Numbered from the stretch's first letter, positions 52,321 to 61,863 are shown. The stretch is DNA of 64,000 nt from Syntrophus gentianae (GCF_900109885.1 NZ_FOBS01000012.1:37206-101205); one strand, 5' to 3'. Notes: generated by a model not told the origin, from the letters alone. Numbers and translations are program-made.

Positions 52321-53205
52321 TTATCTTAGATTTCTACTCTTAAGATAATTCCTCGGAAATGTTTTGCTGACTTTTCTCGTGTTTTCGTGGACCATGGGCA
52401 GGGACTTTTCGAACACAACGCTCAAAAAGTTCGTAATGATATTGAATGTGGCTCCCCAGAGGATTTCTTCCGTTTCGTCTTTCTGCTTGAGGATCAGACA
52501 GGGAAAATAGGACGGAAAATGATCCTCTTCCTGCCATGAATGGTCAACCTGGAAATAGAAACGGCCGTAATTGCCTGGATTGAAAAAGGCCTTTATGGGG
52601 ATTTCAATGATCTTTTCAACTTCGGAATTGGATTTGTATTGCCAGGGATGTTTAATCAATCCGACAACCGGGAAAATGGTTCTCCGAAAAAGCCGCAAGG
52701 AGTACGTCGGCAGCGCCCCCAGAAAGGAAACATTGAAGGGACTCAGACCGATTTCTTCCCAGGATTCCCTCGCCGCATTCGCCAGAAAAAGTCTTATCGC
52801 ACGAAAAGTGCGGCTGTCCCGCCGGCGGGCGTAGTTCAATGCCTCTCCCCTCAGGAGAGGAAGCAGCCTTGTTGTGCTGAAATAGCTGATCAAAGCGTCA
52901 AAAAAGGGATTCAACATGCCTCCCGGACAGCTGATGTCTCCCGATTGTGCCACCGTCGCAGACCGTTTGATCAGCAGGAAATAAGGTTCGGGATCGTCTG
53001 ACGAGGGGGATGCTTCCCTGTACTCAAGGAGGAGAAAAACTCCGGCTGCCAGATGCTTCTGATGTTCTTTCCAGGTATTCTTGATAAAGGTCAGCTGATC
53101 GGCGTAATCCAGCGAGGTATCGGCGAGTTTCGCTTCTATGTGGCGATGAAGGGAATCCCGCTGCTGTAAAAGTGCTGGATCGATTTCTTTTGCCTTAACA
53201 TTCAT
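52321..53205 (-). CDS. Nudix hydrolase with an insertion in the Nudix box
   Basis: The 294-residue protein resembles CoA pyrophosphatases (SGDISCPGGM near 92). The Nudix box is split: about 49 residues lie between the PGG and the RESWEEIGL helix, where 13 are usual. This recalls NUDT19-like proteins, which have a long insertion at the same place. The metal-binding glutamates of REx2EE are kept. It probably cleaves CoA or acyl-CoA derivatives, but this is inferred. tRNA-Met lies upstream. Confidence 0.8.
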   Translation of the reverse strand: MNVKAKEIDPALLQQRDSLHRHIEAKLADTSLDYADQLTFIKNTWKEHQKHLAAGVFLLLEYREASPSSDDPEPYFLLIKRSATVAQSGDISCPGGMLNPFFDALISYFSTTRLLPLLRGEALNYARRRDSRTFRAIRLFLANAARESWEEIGLSPFNVSFLGALPTYSLRLFRRTIFPVVGLIKHPWQYKSNSEVEKIIEIPIKAFFNPGNYGRFYFQVDHSWQEEDHFPSYFPCLILKQKDETEEILWGATFNIITNFLSVVFEKSLPMVHENTRKVSKTFPRNYLKSRNLR

Positions 53206-53231
53206 TTTTGATCAGGAATCGGAAGAATAAT

Positions 53232-53261
53232 AAAAAAACCCGGTTTTTTCAGGACCGGGTT
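53232..53261 (-). terminator. Terminator of tRNA-Met
   Basis: AACCCGGT (53237-53244) pairs with ACCGGGTT (53254-53261). On the minus strand a T-run follows at 53236-53232. Confidence 0.9.
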
Positions 53262-53270
53262 CTTTTATTT

Positions 53271-53347
53271 TGGTGGCGGTGCAGGGATTCGGACCCCGGA
53301 CACTGCGGATATGAGCCGCATGCTCTGACCACCTGAGCTACACCGCC
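53271..53347 (-). tRNA. tRNA-Met (CAT)
   Basis: The 77-base tRNA with encoded CCA has acceptor GGCGGTG/CACCGCC and anticodon CAT. The sequence closely follows elongator tRNA-Met of proteobacteria. The T-loop reads GTCCGAATC, with C in place of the usual second T of the TTC, a small deviation. Ile2 (lysidine) identity is less likely. Confidence 0.9.
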
Positions 53348-53484
53348 TCTTACCATTTTGGAAGCCCCCCATCAAAGGGCAGCTTCGCGTATATGCTTCG
53401 AAAATAGAATCGTTTAATGATGTATTTATCGGTACGTCTTGAGATGAACCTCCATATACTACCTGTTTCTGGTTGTCAACCCCC

Positions 53485-55188
53485 TTATTGCGGGGGGGCT
53501 AATTTATAGGCGACAAAAGCACTTCGATTCTGAATGGATATGCCCGTGGATAAAACAAGGGCAAGGACGATCTCATTCTGACCGTCATTATCAATGTCCT
53601 TGAATGCATAGTCGGCCACATAACCATTGATCTTTCTGGTCTTCCAGTTTTCAAGAAGTCCAAGGCCGTCCCATTCCAGGTTATAAACTTCGCTGGAGGT
53701 AAATAGTTTCACATTCTGTAAGACTCGACCCACGGAAGAAAGATTTTTAACGAGGACAAGCTCCTTTTTCCCATCCTTGTTGAGGTCATAAGTGAGAATT
53801 CGCAGGTTGATATAGGTTCTCCTTGGGTTACCCTGGAGATCCGTTTTGTTGGTTTCCTCAATGAAGGTGTTGCTTCCGCCGAAGACCTCGTCACTCTTGA
53901 ACACCAACTCGTCGCTTCCACCGAAAACGTTGAGTTTGACCAGAGGTTTTTCCGTTTGCTGATAGATGCGAAGATAGTCATAATCATCCAGGGCAATGAT
54001 TTTTTCACTACCTCCCATCCCGAGATCGTCAAGGGTCAATCCATAAACCGACAGGCCTTGAGGGATTTTCATCCTGTTGGCGGCTTTGTATTGATTCCCG
54101 TCCCAGATAATTTCATAAACGGGGGTATTAAAGACTTCATCCATCCCCCAGGATTGACCGAGCAGTTGGGGAGCGGAAACGGAAGGTTCGATGACCCGCA
54201 AAAATAGACGTAGATCTTTTACGATTGTCGCATATTTTCCCTCCTTCCATTCAACCACGAAGGTGTTCGGGAAGCTACTCCTTACACTGGTCACAAAAAT
54301 TTCTGAAACGCCATTCTGGTTGATATCCGCCACATCAACGGCAATGTAGCTGTCCTGGGTCACCCCCGGAATTTTCTGGAGTAGATTGAAATCAGGGCCT
54401 TTCTTTTGATAGATGTAGAGATTGTTCCGGTCAATGACAACGACCTCCTGAAGTTTGTCTCCGTTCACGTCTCCAATGGCCATTCCTCGAAATTCAACCG
54501 GATATTTCTGGCTGATCCAGAATCCTTTCCGGTCCAGGGGTTGAGCGCCCTCAATGAAATCGGGATTGATAATAGAAGTAAAGGTGCCTTTTTTACTGCT
54601 TTTCATGCCACTGACGATTTCCGACTCACGGCTGCCCTTCGGCTGTTTGATGGTGGTGGCAGGCGCAGTCGGCGGTGGGGGAGTTGCCACGACCGGAGAA
54701 GAAAAATCCGAAGGCGTGGAGCCTGTGATCTGTTGCACGATTCGCTGGGCGAAATCATTGATCTTTGGAATGACCTCATCCAGACCCTGAGTCTGGGCAA
54801 AAATTCCGACAGTGGATTTATTGGCCATCGTATCGACGAGTTTACCGTCGATGCTCAGACTGTTTCCAATTTTTGTGATGCTTCCCCAGACGACATAATC
54901 GGCCTTCAATTTTTTTCCCAAGGCCGATACCTCTTCAAAAGTCAATTCCTTGCCCGCTTTCTCTTTGACTGCCTCTTGAACGAGATCCTTGCTGAGAACG
55001 GTGATTTTACCCTCTACCGCAATCCGTGACGCCAGCATATCGGAAATGCCCTGTCTCACATACTCAATGTTATCCGCGCTGTGGACGGTAAAAGGGACTA
55101 CGGCAACGGTTGATTTTTCTTTTGCCTCCAGCGGACAGGCTAAAGCTGTCAAGAAAATAAGAATGAGCAGTTGTAAAATCTTTTTCAT
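53485..55188 (-). CDS. Exported protein with FlgO/CsgG-like N-terminus and FG-GAP/VCBS-like repeats
   Basis: The 567-residue protein has a signal peptide (about 1-22). An N-terminal domain (about 25-155) resembles FlgO/TolB/CsgG-type modules: STVAVVPFTV, QGISDMLASRIA, ADYVVWGSI, GKLVDT. A Pro/Thr linker follows (about 160-180). Then come beta-propeller-like repeats with Asp-rich GDVNGDKLQEVVV, VADINQNGVSEIFV, LNKDGKKELVLV and DIDNDGQNEIVLA, each a calcium-binding FG-GAP type loop. It is probably periplasmic or surface located. The function is unknown. GGAGG before 55188 sets the start. Confidence 0.82.
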   Translation of the reverse strand: MKKILQLLILIFLTALACPLEAKEKSTVAVVPFTVHSADNIEYVRQGISDMLASRIAVEGKITVLSKDLVQEAVKEKAGKELTFEEVSALGKKLKADYVVWGSITKIGNSLSIDGKLVDTMANKSTVGIFAQTQGLDEVIPKINDFAQRIVQQITGSTPSDFSSPVVATPPPPTAPATTIKQPKGSRESEIVSGMKSSKKGTFTSIINPDFIEGAQPLDRKGFWISQKYPVEFRGMAIGDVNGDKLQEVVVIDRNNLYIYQKKGPDFNLLQKIPGVTQDSYIAVDVADINQNGVSEIFVTSVRSSFPNTFVVEWKEGKYATIVKDLRLFLRVIEPSVSAPQLLGQSWGMDEVFNTPVYEIIWDGNQYKAANRMKIPQGLSVYGLTLDDLGMGGSEKIIALDDYDYLRIYQQTEKPLVKLNVFGGSDELVFKSDEVFGGSNTFIEETNKTDLQGNPRRTYINLRILTYDLNKDGKKELVLVKNLSSVGRVLQNVKLFTSSEVYNLEWDGLGLLENWKTRKINGYVADYAFKDIDNDGQNEIVLALVLSTGISIQNRSAFVAYKLAPPQ

Positions 55189-55283
55189 GAAATGATCCTC
55201 CACCTGATGGTCATCCGTTTTTATATGTCTTACGCTCCTAACATCTTAACCCTGCCGATGCAACAGAATTCAGAACAGTATGG

Positions 55284-55541
55284 CTACTGACGACGCCTGT
55301 GGAAACTTCTTTGGATACGGCGTGTATACAGACGGGCCTTAAAGAAGATTTCAGGGTAACGATAGCGGAATCTATTCAACTGCCGATGGAAAAAGGGCAC
55401 TTCCGGGGCGAGGATAATCGATCCAACAAAGAGAAAGAGGAATCCCTGAAGTATCGGCAGAAAGCAGCCCAGAACGCCCAGAACGATAAAAGACCATCCC
55501 AGGAAATGCCGGAATATTTTTTTTTGAAGTGTTTTTTCCAT
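55284..55541 (-). CDS. Small PGPGW-like membrane protein
   Basis: The 85-residue protein has one long hydrophobic hairpin (about 12-46, with GWSFIVLGVLGCFLPILQG). A basic C-terminal tail ends in RRIQRSFHRRRQ. This resembles the putative transmembrane PGPGW family. The function is unknown. It lies between an FG-GAP gene and purB. Confidence 0.65.
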   Translation of the reverse strand: MEKTLQKKIFRHFLGWSFIVLGVLGCFLPILQGFLFLFVGSIILAPEVPFFHRQLNRFRYRYPEIFFKARLYTRRIQRSFHRRRQ

Positions 55542-55623
55542 TTAATAGAGGGAGAGCCTGTTTTTAAGACAATCATATCCTTTGGCGAAACAACCGCATG
55601 CTTTTAAGGAAACCAGTCATTTT

Positions 55624-55651
55624 TTGAACCAGTTAAAGCGTCTCCTATAAT
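55624..55651 (+). promoter_or_regulatory. Promoter of purB
   Basis: TTGAAC (55624-55629), a 16-base spacer and a perfect TATAAT (55646-55651), about 105 bases before the purB start. Confidence 0.65.
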
Positions 55652-55757
55652 ATATTTGTTGGTGGATGGGTAGTTTTTTAATTCCTTTTTTGGTTATTTT
55701 GGTTTATGAAAGGTCACTGTTTTTTATAAAAATTGACGCAAGAGAAGGAGAAAAAGT

Positions 55758-57083
55758 TTGATCCCACGATATTCCCGCGATCGCATGAATGCTATCTGGA
55801 CTTCTGAAAACAGGTACCAGACATGGTTGGATATAGAAATCCTCGCCTGTGAGGCGATGTCGCAACTCGGCCTGATTCCCCCCGACTCTCTTGAAACGAT
55901 CAAGAGCAGGGCCGGCTTTGATGTTTCGAGAATTGATGAAATCGAGAAAACAACCAAGCATGATGTGATCGCCTTTTTGACCTCCGTAACGGAAAAAGTT
56001 GGGGAGGACGGCCGGTTCATTCATATGGGAATGACCTCATCCGACGTTCTGGATACCTCTTTTGCGGTTCTGTTGAAACAGGCCTCGGACATCCTGATCG
56101 AAGACCTGGACTCGCTTCTGGATGTCCTGAAGCGGAAGGCCTGCCAATACAAGGATACCGTCATGATCGGCCGTTCCCATGGCATTCACGCGGAACCCAT
56201 CACCTTCGGCCTCAAAATGGCGCTCTGGTATACGGAGATGGTCCGCAACCGGAGCCGTTTGATCCGGGCCAGGGAAGCGGTCAGTGTCGGGAAGATATCC
56301 GGTGCTGTGGGGACGTTTTCTTTTATTGATCCGAAAGTGGAAGATTATGTCTGCCGTCAGCTGGGTTTGACGCCCGCTCCCATCTCTTCTCAGATTGTCC
56401 AGCGAGATCGCCATGCCGAATTCTTCGCCGCACTGGCGATTCTTGCTTCTTCGATCGATAAATTTGCTCAGGAAATCCGCTTGCTCCAGAGGACCGAGGT
56501 GAGGGAGGCCGAAGAGTATTTCTCGCCGGGTCAAAAGGGATCCTCGGCGATGCCCCATAAGCGCAACCCGGTGCTTTCCGAGAATCTCTCCGGTCTGGCG
56601 AGGCTGATGCGGTCCTATGCACTGGCAGCCTTTGAGGATGTCCCCCTGTGGCATGAACGAGATATCAGCCATTCCTCCGTGGAAAGGGTCATCGGACCGG
56701 ATGCCACGATCCTGATGGACTTCATGCTGGGACGTTTCACCGGAATGGTGGACCGCCTGGTGGTCTATCCGGAGCAGATGCTTGCCAACTTGAACAAAAC
56801 ACATGGCGTGATTTTTTCGCAGATGGTTCTTCTCTGCCTGATTGATAAGGGTATGACCCGCGAAAAGGGGTATGCCCTTGTCCAGAAGAATGCCATGAAG
56901 GCCTGGCAGGAGGGAATTTCTTTCCAGTCGTTGCTCATGCAGGACGACGAGGTTCGGTCCTTCCTTTCCGAAGCGGAATTGCAGGATGTCTTCCGGATTG
57001 AGAATTTCCTGAAAAATGTGGATGTCATTTTTGCGAGGGTTTTTGACGAATCGCCTGCAACAATTGCCGAAAGCTCAAAATAA
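55758..57083 (+). CDS. purB: Adenylosuccinate lyase
   Basis: PurB releases fumarate from SAICAR and from adenylosuccinate in purine synthesis. The 441-residue protein has the fumarase/aspartase superfamily motifs: MGMTSSDVLDT near 93, GRSHGIHAEP near 137 and the signature GSSAMPHKRNP near 262. The start is TTG, with GAAGGAG seven bases upstream and no closer ATG that keeps the N-terminus. It converges on the exo/endonuclease-phosphatase gene. Confidence 0.96.
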   Translation: MIPRYSRDRMNAIWTSENRYQTWLDIEILACEAMSQLGLIPPDSLETIKSRAGFDVSRIDEIEKTTKHDVIAFLTSVTEKVGEDGRFIHMGMTSSDVLDTSFAVLLKQASDILIEDLDSLLDVLKRKACQYKDTVMIGRSHGIHAEPITFGLKMALWYTEMVRNRSRLIRAREAVSVGKISGAVGTFSFIDPKVEDYVCRQLGLTPAPISSQIVQRDRHAEFFAALAILASSIDKFAQEIRLLQRTEVREAEEYFSPGQKGSSAMPHKRNPVLSENLSGLARLMRSYALAAFEDVPLWHERDISHSSVERVIGPDATILMDFMLGRFTGMVDRLVVYPEQMLANLNKTHGVIFSQMVLLCLIDKGMTREKGYALVQKNAMKAWQEGISFQSLLMQDDEVRSFLSEAELQDVFRIENFLKNVDVIFARVFDESPATIAESSK

Positions 57084-57152
57084 GAGCGACGATCCTGTGC
57101 CCTGGCACTCAAGAAAAGCCCGAAAATACCCGTTGTATGAAGGGTGATAAAC

Positions 57153-58190
57153 TCAAGGTTTTTTCAAAATCAGATCGGCAATCACCGGACGGTGGTCCGA
57201 TGCCCTGCCGCTTCCAGCCCAACAGCGCCGTGTTGTAAACCCGGAACTGACCATAATGTGATCGATCCGCATCCATGAGACGCGCAGCCACGGATATCTG
57301 TCCTTCAAAAGGAAATGACCATAGGTATAGCCGTAACCCTTTCCACCTTCGGCAAAGGCGTCATGTAAACCGGCCTCTCGGAGTGTCGCACACACGCGGG
57401 AGGGATCCGGGGCGTTCAAGTCACCGGCGAGGATGACCGGGCCTGATTCGTCGCGCAGGAGTTCCCGCACGGCATCTGCCTGGGCGATGCGGTTTCTTAC
57501 ATTGTTTTCCAGGGTTGAACCGGCCTCGGGCAGGTCGCCGAGTCGTCTCCGCGTCGCCTTGATCGCATTGAGACTCTGCCTTGGTGTTACAAAATGGATG
57601 TTGTACAAGGAAATGACCGTGGAACCGAGAGACAGACGGCAGCTTAGAAACTGTTGTTTCCATCTTCCGGAAAAGGGGAGTTCATGTATCTCCAGATGGG
57701 ACAAAGGATATCTGCTCGCGATCACGTATTGATCGGAAGTGTAAACGTTCCATGTCCTGAAGTATTTTCCCAGTGGACCTCTCATCGAACCGGACGCATC
57801 CTGAAAGAGCACAACATCAGGATTACAGAGGGTAATCTCGTCAATAAGCAGAGGGCTTTTCTGTGGTTTGTATTTGGTGTTCCAGGTCATGACCCGCAAC
57901 GTCAGGCTGCCCGGTGCCGGTTCGGGTTGATCCGGCGACCAGCAGAAGCCCATGATGGGACCGAGAACCCATAAAACGCAGAGGAGAGGCAGCCACGTCC
58001 AGGACCGATCCGCCTTGAAGGTAAGTCCAGCCAGAATGATCCCCGGAACCGTCCAGAAGACCTGGGGCAGATAGAGATTCAAGGCGCCAAGCCAGAAAAA
58101 GTCCGGACCCTTCCAGTTCAGGACGGTGATTGTGCCCAGGATCAGCCCGTAGAAGCCGGTCAGAACACGCAACAAAACGGCGGCTTTCAA
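57153..58190 (-). CDS. Membrane-bound endonuclease/exonuclease/phosphatase family protein
   Basis: The 345-residue protein has three N-terminal membrane segments (about 5-23, 30-52, 60-82). An EEP catalytic domain (about 100-345) contains MTWNT, AGDLNAPDP, RIDHIM and the final SDHRPV. These residues place Mg and the catalytic His/Asp. The domain is probably periplasmic. Substrates of this group include phospholipids, nucleic acids or sugar phosphates; none can be assigned. It heads or follows a minus-strand run with BrkB, DUF2156 and GNAT genes. Confidence 0.85.
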   Translation of the reverse strand: MKAAVLLRVLTGFYGLILGTITVLNWKGPDFFWLGALNLYLPQVFWTVPGIILAGLTFKADRSWTWLPLLCVLWVLGPIMGFCWSPDQPEPAPGSLTLRVMTWNTKYKPQKSPLLIDEITLCNPDVVLFQDASGSMRGPLGKYFRTWNVYTSDQYVIASRYPLSHLEIHELPFSGRWKQQFLSCRLSLGSTVISLYNIHFVTPRQSLNAIKATRRRLGDLPEAGSTLENNVRNRIAQADAVRELLRDESGPVILAGDLNAPDPSRVCATLREAGLHDAFAEGGKGYGYTYGHFLLKDRYPWLRVSWMRIDHIMVSSGFTTRRCWAGSGRASDHRPVIADLILKKP

Positions 58191-58287
58191 AGGGGATCTC
58201 CATCAGGGAAATAGACGGGAAATCCGCCCGATAGCGGGGGTTTCGTGCGTCTTATCGGTTCCGGAAGAGGGTTTGCCAATGGGAAGA

Positions 58288-59625
58288 TCATAAATCTTTC
58301 AACAATCTGTTGGCGGACAGTTTTTCGACGGTTTGCCCGAAAATTTCCATGGTTTCCGACAATTCGTCGAATTCGGGGGAATGGGTAAAGGGCAGAGAAT
58401 TAAGGCCCCTGTGGTCCATTGCCTCCAGCACATAGCGAATCGTCAGCCTGTTGATGTCAAGGGCCGGCTGAAAGCTCTGCTCTCCTTCCTCCTCGCCTTC
58501 CGTGATGGATACAACATGACTCTGAACCAGTTCAAAAAGGATTTCCTGAACAAAGCGAATCGGAGTTTCAAGATCGTGTGATATCTGCCGAGCCGTCAAG
58601 GGCTGTTCCCCGCGGGAAAAGTTTTTTACCAGGTGAGAGGTGATCTGCAGGGCAAGCAAGGTTTTGACCCGGTGACTGGCCTGAAGGGCATCGGCTTCAA
58701 ATTCATAGGTATCCACGTTCTGATAGGCAAAGGATAATTCAGCTCCGTAAAGAACAATCAGCCAGCTTAGCTGGAGCCATACCAGAAAGAGAGGAAAAAC
58801 GGCAAAACTGCCATAGATGGCGTTGTACTGGACGACGCCGATCTGAAAGCTGAAGTAGGCCCATTGCACCATCTGAAAGATTGTTCCGGCCAGGATTCCT
58901 CCGAGCAGACCGGAAGAAAAGCGGACCTTCGTGTTCGGCATGAAAATATAAAAAAACGTGAAGAGGCTCCAAAGGAGGCAGAAGGGCAGCAGCTTCAGCA
59001 AGAGAAAGACGAAGGGACTGAAAACCCCCAGGAAATAGAAAGACTGCATCATGTTTTTAACCTGGGCGGAAATGAAAAGGGTCACACTGCTGGAAAGAAT
59101 GACGAGAATCGGGCCGATGAGCATGAGGGACAGATAATCGGAGAACATCCGGCCGATCGACCGTCGTCTCTTGATCCCCCAGATGTCGTTGAAGGTGTCT
59201 TCAATCTGCATCAGCATCTTAATCACGGCCCAGAAAAGAACAACCAGACCAATCCCGGCAACGACGCCTCCTTTTGTGTTTTCCAGGAGGGAGGAGGAAA
59301 ACTGGATGATATTGGCGAGAACTTCCTCATGACCGGCCAGTTTTTCCCGCAATTGCGCTTCCAGTAGTTTCTCGAAGCCGAACCCCTTGGCAATTCCGAA
59401 GGCCATGGCCGCAATGGGGACGATGGAAACCAGGGAATAGAACGTCAGGGCCGAGGCGTGCAACTGACATTTGTCTTCATCGAATCTCCGAACGGAAAGG
59501 ATCAGGATTCTCAGGAGGGAGACAAAAAAGGACTTGACGGGAGGAAGCTGCACCCGGCGAATCCGCCAGATATCCTGCCGGATAAAATCAACAAACTTCT
59601 GCAGAAGTATTATGCTGTTTTCCAT
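58288..59625 (-). CDS. YihY/BrkB family membrane protein with C-terminal extension
   Basis: The 445-residue inner-membrane protein has six membrane segments in the first 300 residues. It carries the YihY features ASALTFYSLVSIVPI near 62 and YNAIYGSFAVFPLFLVWLQLSW (about 265-287, split by a turn). The family was once annotated as RNase BN, which is wrong. The C-terminal 140 residues look like a winged-helix domain (LTARQISHDLETPIRFVQEIL), as in many deltaproteobacterial members. The function is unknown. Confidence 0.88.
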   Translation of the reverse strand: MENSIILLQKFVDFIRQDIWRIRRVQLPPVKSFFVSLLRILILSVRRFDEDKCQLHASALTFYSLVSIVPIAAMAFGIAKGFGFEKLLEAQLREKLAGHEEVLANIIQFSSSLLENTKGGVVAGIGLVVLFWAVIKMLMQIEDTFNDIWGIKRRRSIGRMFSDYLSLMLIGPILVILSSSVTLFISAQVKNMMQSFYFLGVFSPFVFLLLKLLPFCLLWSLFTFFYIFMPNTKVRFSSGLLGGILAGTIFQMVQWAYFSFQIGVVQYNAIYGSFAVFPLFLVWLQLSWLIVLYGAELSFAYQNVDTYEFEADALQASHRVKTLLALQITSHLVKNFSRGEQPLTARQISHDLETPIRFVQEILFELVQSHVVSITEGEEEGEQSFQPALDINRLTIRYVLEAMDHRGLNSLPFTHSPEFDELSETMEIFGQTVEKLSANRLLKDL

Positions 59626-59654
59626 CAGTACGCTCCTGAATTCCGGAAACCGAC

Positions 59655-60602
59655 TCAGATGGCCTTTTTGTCCAAGAGAGTCACTTGATAGGAACGGATC
59701 CGTTTCACCGGGTCATAGGACTTCTTTGAGGAGGCGAGCCCGGGAATCCCCATGTCACTTTCTTTGTTGATATATTCCACGCCTTCGAAAAGACGGCGGG
59801 CGCACTCCTGATCGAGAAACTGGTAAAGTCCCGGAATGTGGGAATCGGCCTTTTCGACATTGAGGACCTTCATCGAAGAATTCAAGGTCGTGGCGATTCC
59901 GAAGGCAAAGACTTCTCCGTCGATCCGCACGGCGATACCCTGACCTTCCAGGAACTCCAGGTGTTCCAGCAAAATCCGGCAGGCCTGGCTTTCCAGGGCA
60001 AGATTCAGGTTCTCTTCCGGATCGCACCGGTTGTTTTCGGCGCACCACCGCTTCAGAAAAAGGAGGGTCTCCGGAATATTGGCGGTACAGAGGGGCTCAA
60101 TGGTTGTTCTTCCCGTCTCCACGTAAAGCTTGCGGAATTTGGAGATGTGATTCCGCTTCGACCGGTATCGGTTTCCCTTCAGTTCGATGAGATCTCTCCG
60201 TCGGTAGATGTAGTCGCTGTAATCCGGTTGCTCTGTCAGAGAAAACAGGGCGGACAGGGATGAACAGCCGAAATGCCTCACATAACTTTCCGGAACAAAG
60301 CAGAAAGTGGGAAGAGAATAGCGCCGGGCAAGATCCGCAAGCTCCGGCGGCGGTATTTCCCGGCCGGGACAGAGGGGCAGCAGAAGACAGCCGGGATTCG
60401 AATCCTGGAGGGAAATTTCTTTCATGCGCAGGAGAAGCAGATCATCCTCCAGGGCGTAATAGGTCGGATTTGCCTCGCTGTTCCAGGCGATCAGCGAGGG
60501 GAGAGAATAGATTGCCAGAGGGTTTTTCAGGGAATGAAAAAACGGTTTCAAAGGCGGAAAGTCCGCCAGGGTCAGCAGCTGAAAGGAATTCGTTGACGTC
60601 AT
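59655..60602 (-). CDS. DUF2156 (LPG synthetase C-terminal-like) acyltransferase protein
   Basis: The 315-residue soluble protein matches DUF2156, the GNAT-like tandem fold of the catalytic domain of lysylphosphatidylglycerol synthase (MprF). Visible are RRDLIELKGNRYRSKRNHI near 137, a GxGIAVRIDGEVFAFGI-like core near 230, and NKESDMGIPGLASSKKSY near 283. It has no membrane part. It may transfer an aminoacyl group from tRNA to an unknown acceptor. Its ATG overlaps the stop of the upstream GNAT gene (ATGA), which suggests coupling. Confidence 0.85.
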   Translation of the reverse strand: MTSTNSFQLLTLADFPPLKPFFHSLKNPLAIYSLPSLIAWNSEANPTYYALEDDLLLLRMKEISLQDSNPGCLLLPLCPGREIPPPELADLARRYSLPTFCFVPESYVRHFGCSSLSALFSLTEQPDYSDYIYRRRDLIELKGNRYRSKRNHISKFRKLYVETGRTTIEPLCTANIPETLLFLKRWCAENNRCDPEENLNLALESQACRILLEHLEFLEGQGIAVRIDGEVFAFGIATTLNSSMKVLNVEKADSHIPGLYQFLDQECARRLFEGVEYINKESDMGIPGLASSKKSYDPVKRIRSYQVTLLDKKAI

Positions 60603-61048
60603 GGTTTCCTGAAGAGCATCGGGGTCGAGTCAGGCATGGGTTCAAAGCCGGAGGGGGCATAGAAGGAGGAGGAGTTCCGTTCCGCAATCAGTCCAATCCA
60701 GGGAAGGCCGTCAGCCTGAAGACGGGCCAGGAGCGTTTTCACCAGGCGGGTGCCGATTCCCTGACGGCGGTAATCCGGGTGTACCGTCAGGTCCTGAAGA
60801 TAGGCGTCGTTGGCCCGATCGCTGATGGCCCGGGCCATTCCCACGAGACGCTTTCCGTCCATGGCGGTAAGAAAGCAGTGACTTCCGGAAATCATGCGGG
60901 CTACCAGAGGCGGATCCGGTTCTTCCGGCCACCAGCCGGCAAGCCGGTAGAGATCGAGAATTTGTTTTAAAAGTTCCTCTTCCGCTTTTTCAATAAAGGA
61001 ATATCGAATCACTAAATCCGTCTCTCGGTGAAATTCCAAGGAGTTCAA
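60599..61048 (-). CDS. GNAT-family N-acetyltransferase
   Basis: The 149-residue protein is a single GNAT domain. The acetyl-CoA binding motif A, VHPDYRRQGIGTRLV, lies near 92-106. The preceding strand has a DAYLQDLTV core and the C-terminus has SSSFYAPSGFEPM. The substrate is unknown. It is translationally coupled to the DUF2156 gene, so the two may act on the same amino or lipid substrate. Confidence 0.88.
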   Translation of the reverse strand: MNSLEFHRETDLVIRYSFIEKAEEELLKQILDLYRLAGWWPEEPDPPLVARMISGSHCFLTAMDGKRLVGMARAISDRANDAYLQDLTVHPDYRRQGIGTRLVKTLLARLQADGLPWIGLIAERNSSSFYAPSGFEPMPDSTPMLFRKP

Positions 61049-61135
61049 ACCTTTCCTTCCGTGCAGGGATTGACAACTATAGAAAAGGACCGGCGACTAA
61101 GTCAAGAATAAATGCCTCTGCAGGATGCTATTTCC

Positions 61136-61164
61136 TTGACCCGGTGCGGGTTTTTTCCTATAGT
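61136..61164 (+). promoter_or_regulatory. Promoter of adk
   Basis: TTGACC (61136-61141), a 17-base spacer and TATAGT (61159-61164), about 50 bases before the strong AAAGGAGG ribosome binding site of adk. Confidence 0.75.
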
Positions 61165-61221
61165 TCCACCCCTGCTATCGACAACGAGAATTAGCAAATC
61201 ACAAAGGAGGTTATTATCAAT

Positions 61222-61863
61222 ATGAAGATTATTCTTTTGGGAGCGCCGGGCGCCGGGAAGGGAACAGTGGCCAAACTGTTGACCGATTACGACGGATCCG
61301 TTCAGATTTCCACCGGGGATATTCTGCGGGCAGCCGTCAAGGAAGGCAACGATCTGGGACGGGAAGCGAAAGGATACATGGATCGGGGCGATCTGGTTCC
61401 CGATGGGTTGATCATGAAGATGATGGAAGTCCGCCTTCAGCAGCCGGACTGCGCAAAGGGCTTTATCCTCGATGGGTTCCCCCGGACGATTCCCCAGGCG
61501 GAAGCCCTGAAGTCGCTTCTGGAGAAGCTCAATATAAAGCTCGATTTTGTCGTCAATCTGGAAGTTCCCCGGGATGTGATCCTGGATCGTCTGACGACCC
61601 GAAGGACCTGCTCCAATCCGGATTGCCAGGAAATCTACAATATCAAGAGCAACCCCCCCCTGCCCGACGGCAAGTGCAAAAAATGCGGAAGCATGACGAT
61701 TCAACGGGATGATGAAACGGAAGAGGCTATTCTGAATCGTCTGGAAACCTACAATTTAAAGACAGCCCCACTGATCGGATTTTATGAGAAAGAAAGGCTG
61801 CTCAAGACTTTTGCGTCCGTCAACAGCGTTGAAACGGTCGACGCGGTTAAAAAGGCACTTTAA
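61222..61863 (+). CDS. adk: Adenylate kinase (zinc-LID type)
   Basis: Adk interconverts ATP + AMP and two ADP. The 213-residue long-form enzyme has the P-loop GAPGAGKG (about 7-14), the AMP-binding STGDILRAAV, and FILDGFPRTIPQAE near 82. The LID carries four cysteines, CSNPDC and CKKC (about 130-155), in a zinc finger usual in Gram-positive and some deltaproteobacterial adenylate kinases. A helicase gene follows 21 bases later, probably in the same transcript. Confidence 0.96.
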   Translation: MKIILLGAPGAGKGTVAKLLTDYDGSVQISTGDILRAAVKEGNDLGREAKGYMDRGDLVPDGLIMKMMEVRLQQPDCAKGFILDGFPRTIPQAEALKSLLEKLNIKLDFVVNLEVPRDVILDRLTTRRTCSNPDCQEIYNIKSNPPLPDGKCKKCGSMTIQRDDETEEAILNRLETYNLKTAPLIGFYEKERLLKTFASVNSVETVDAVKKAL

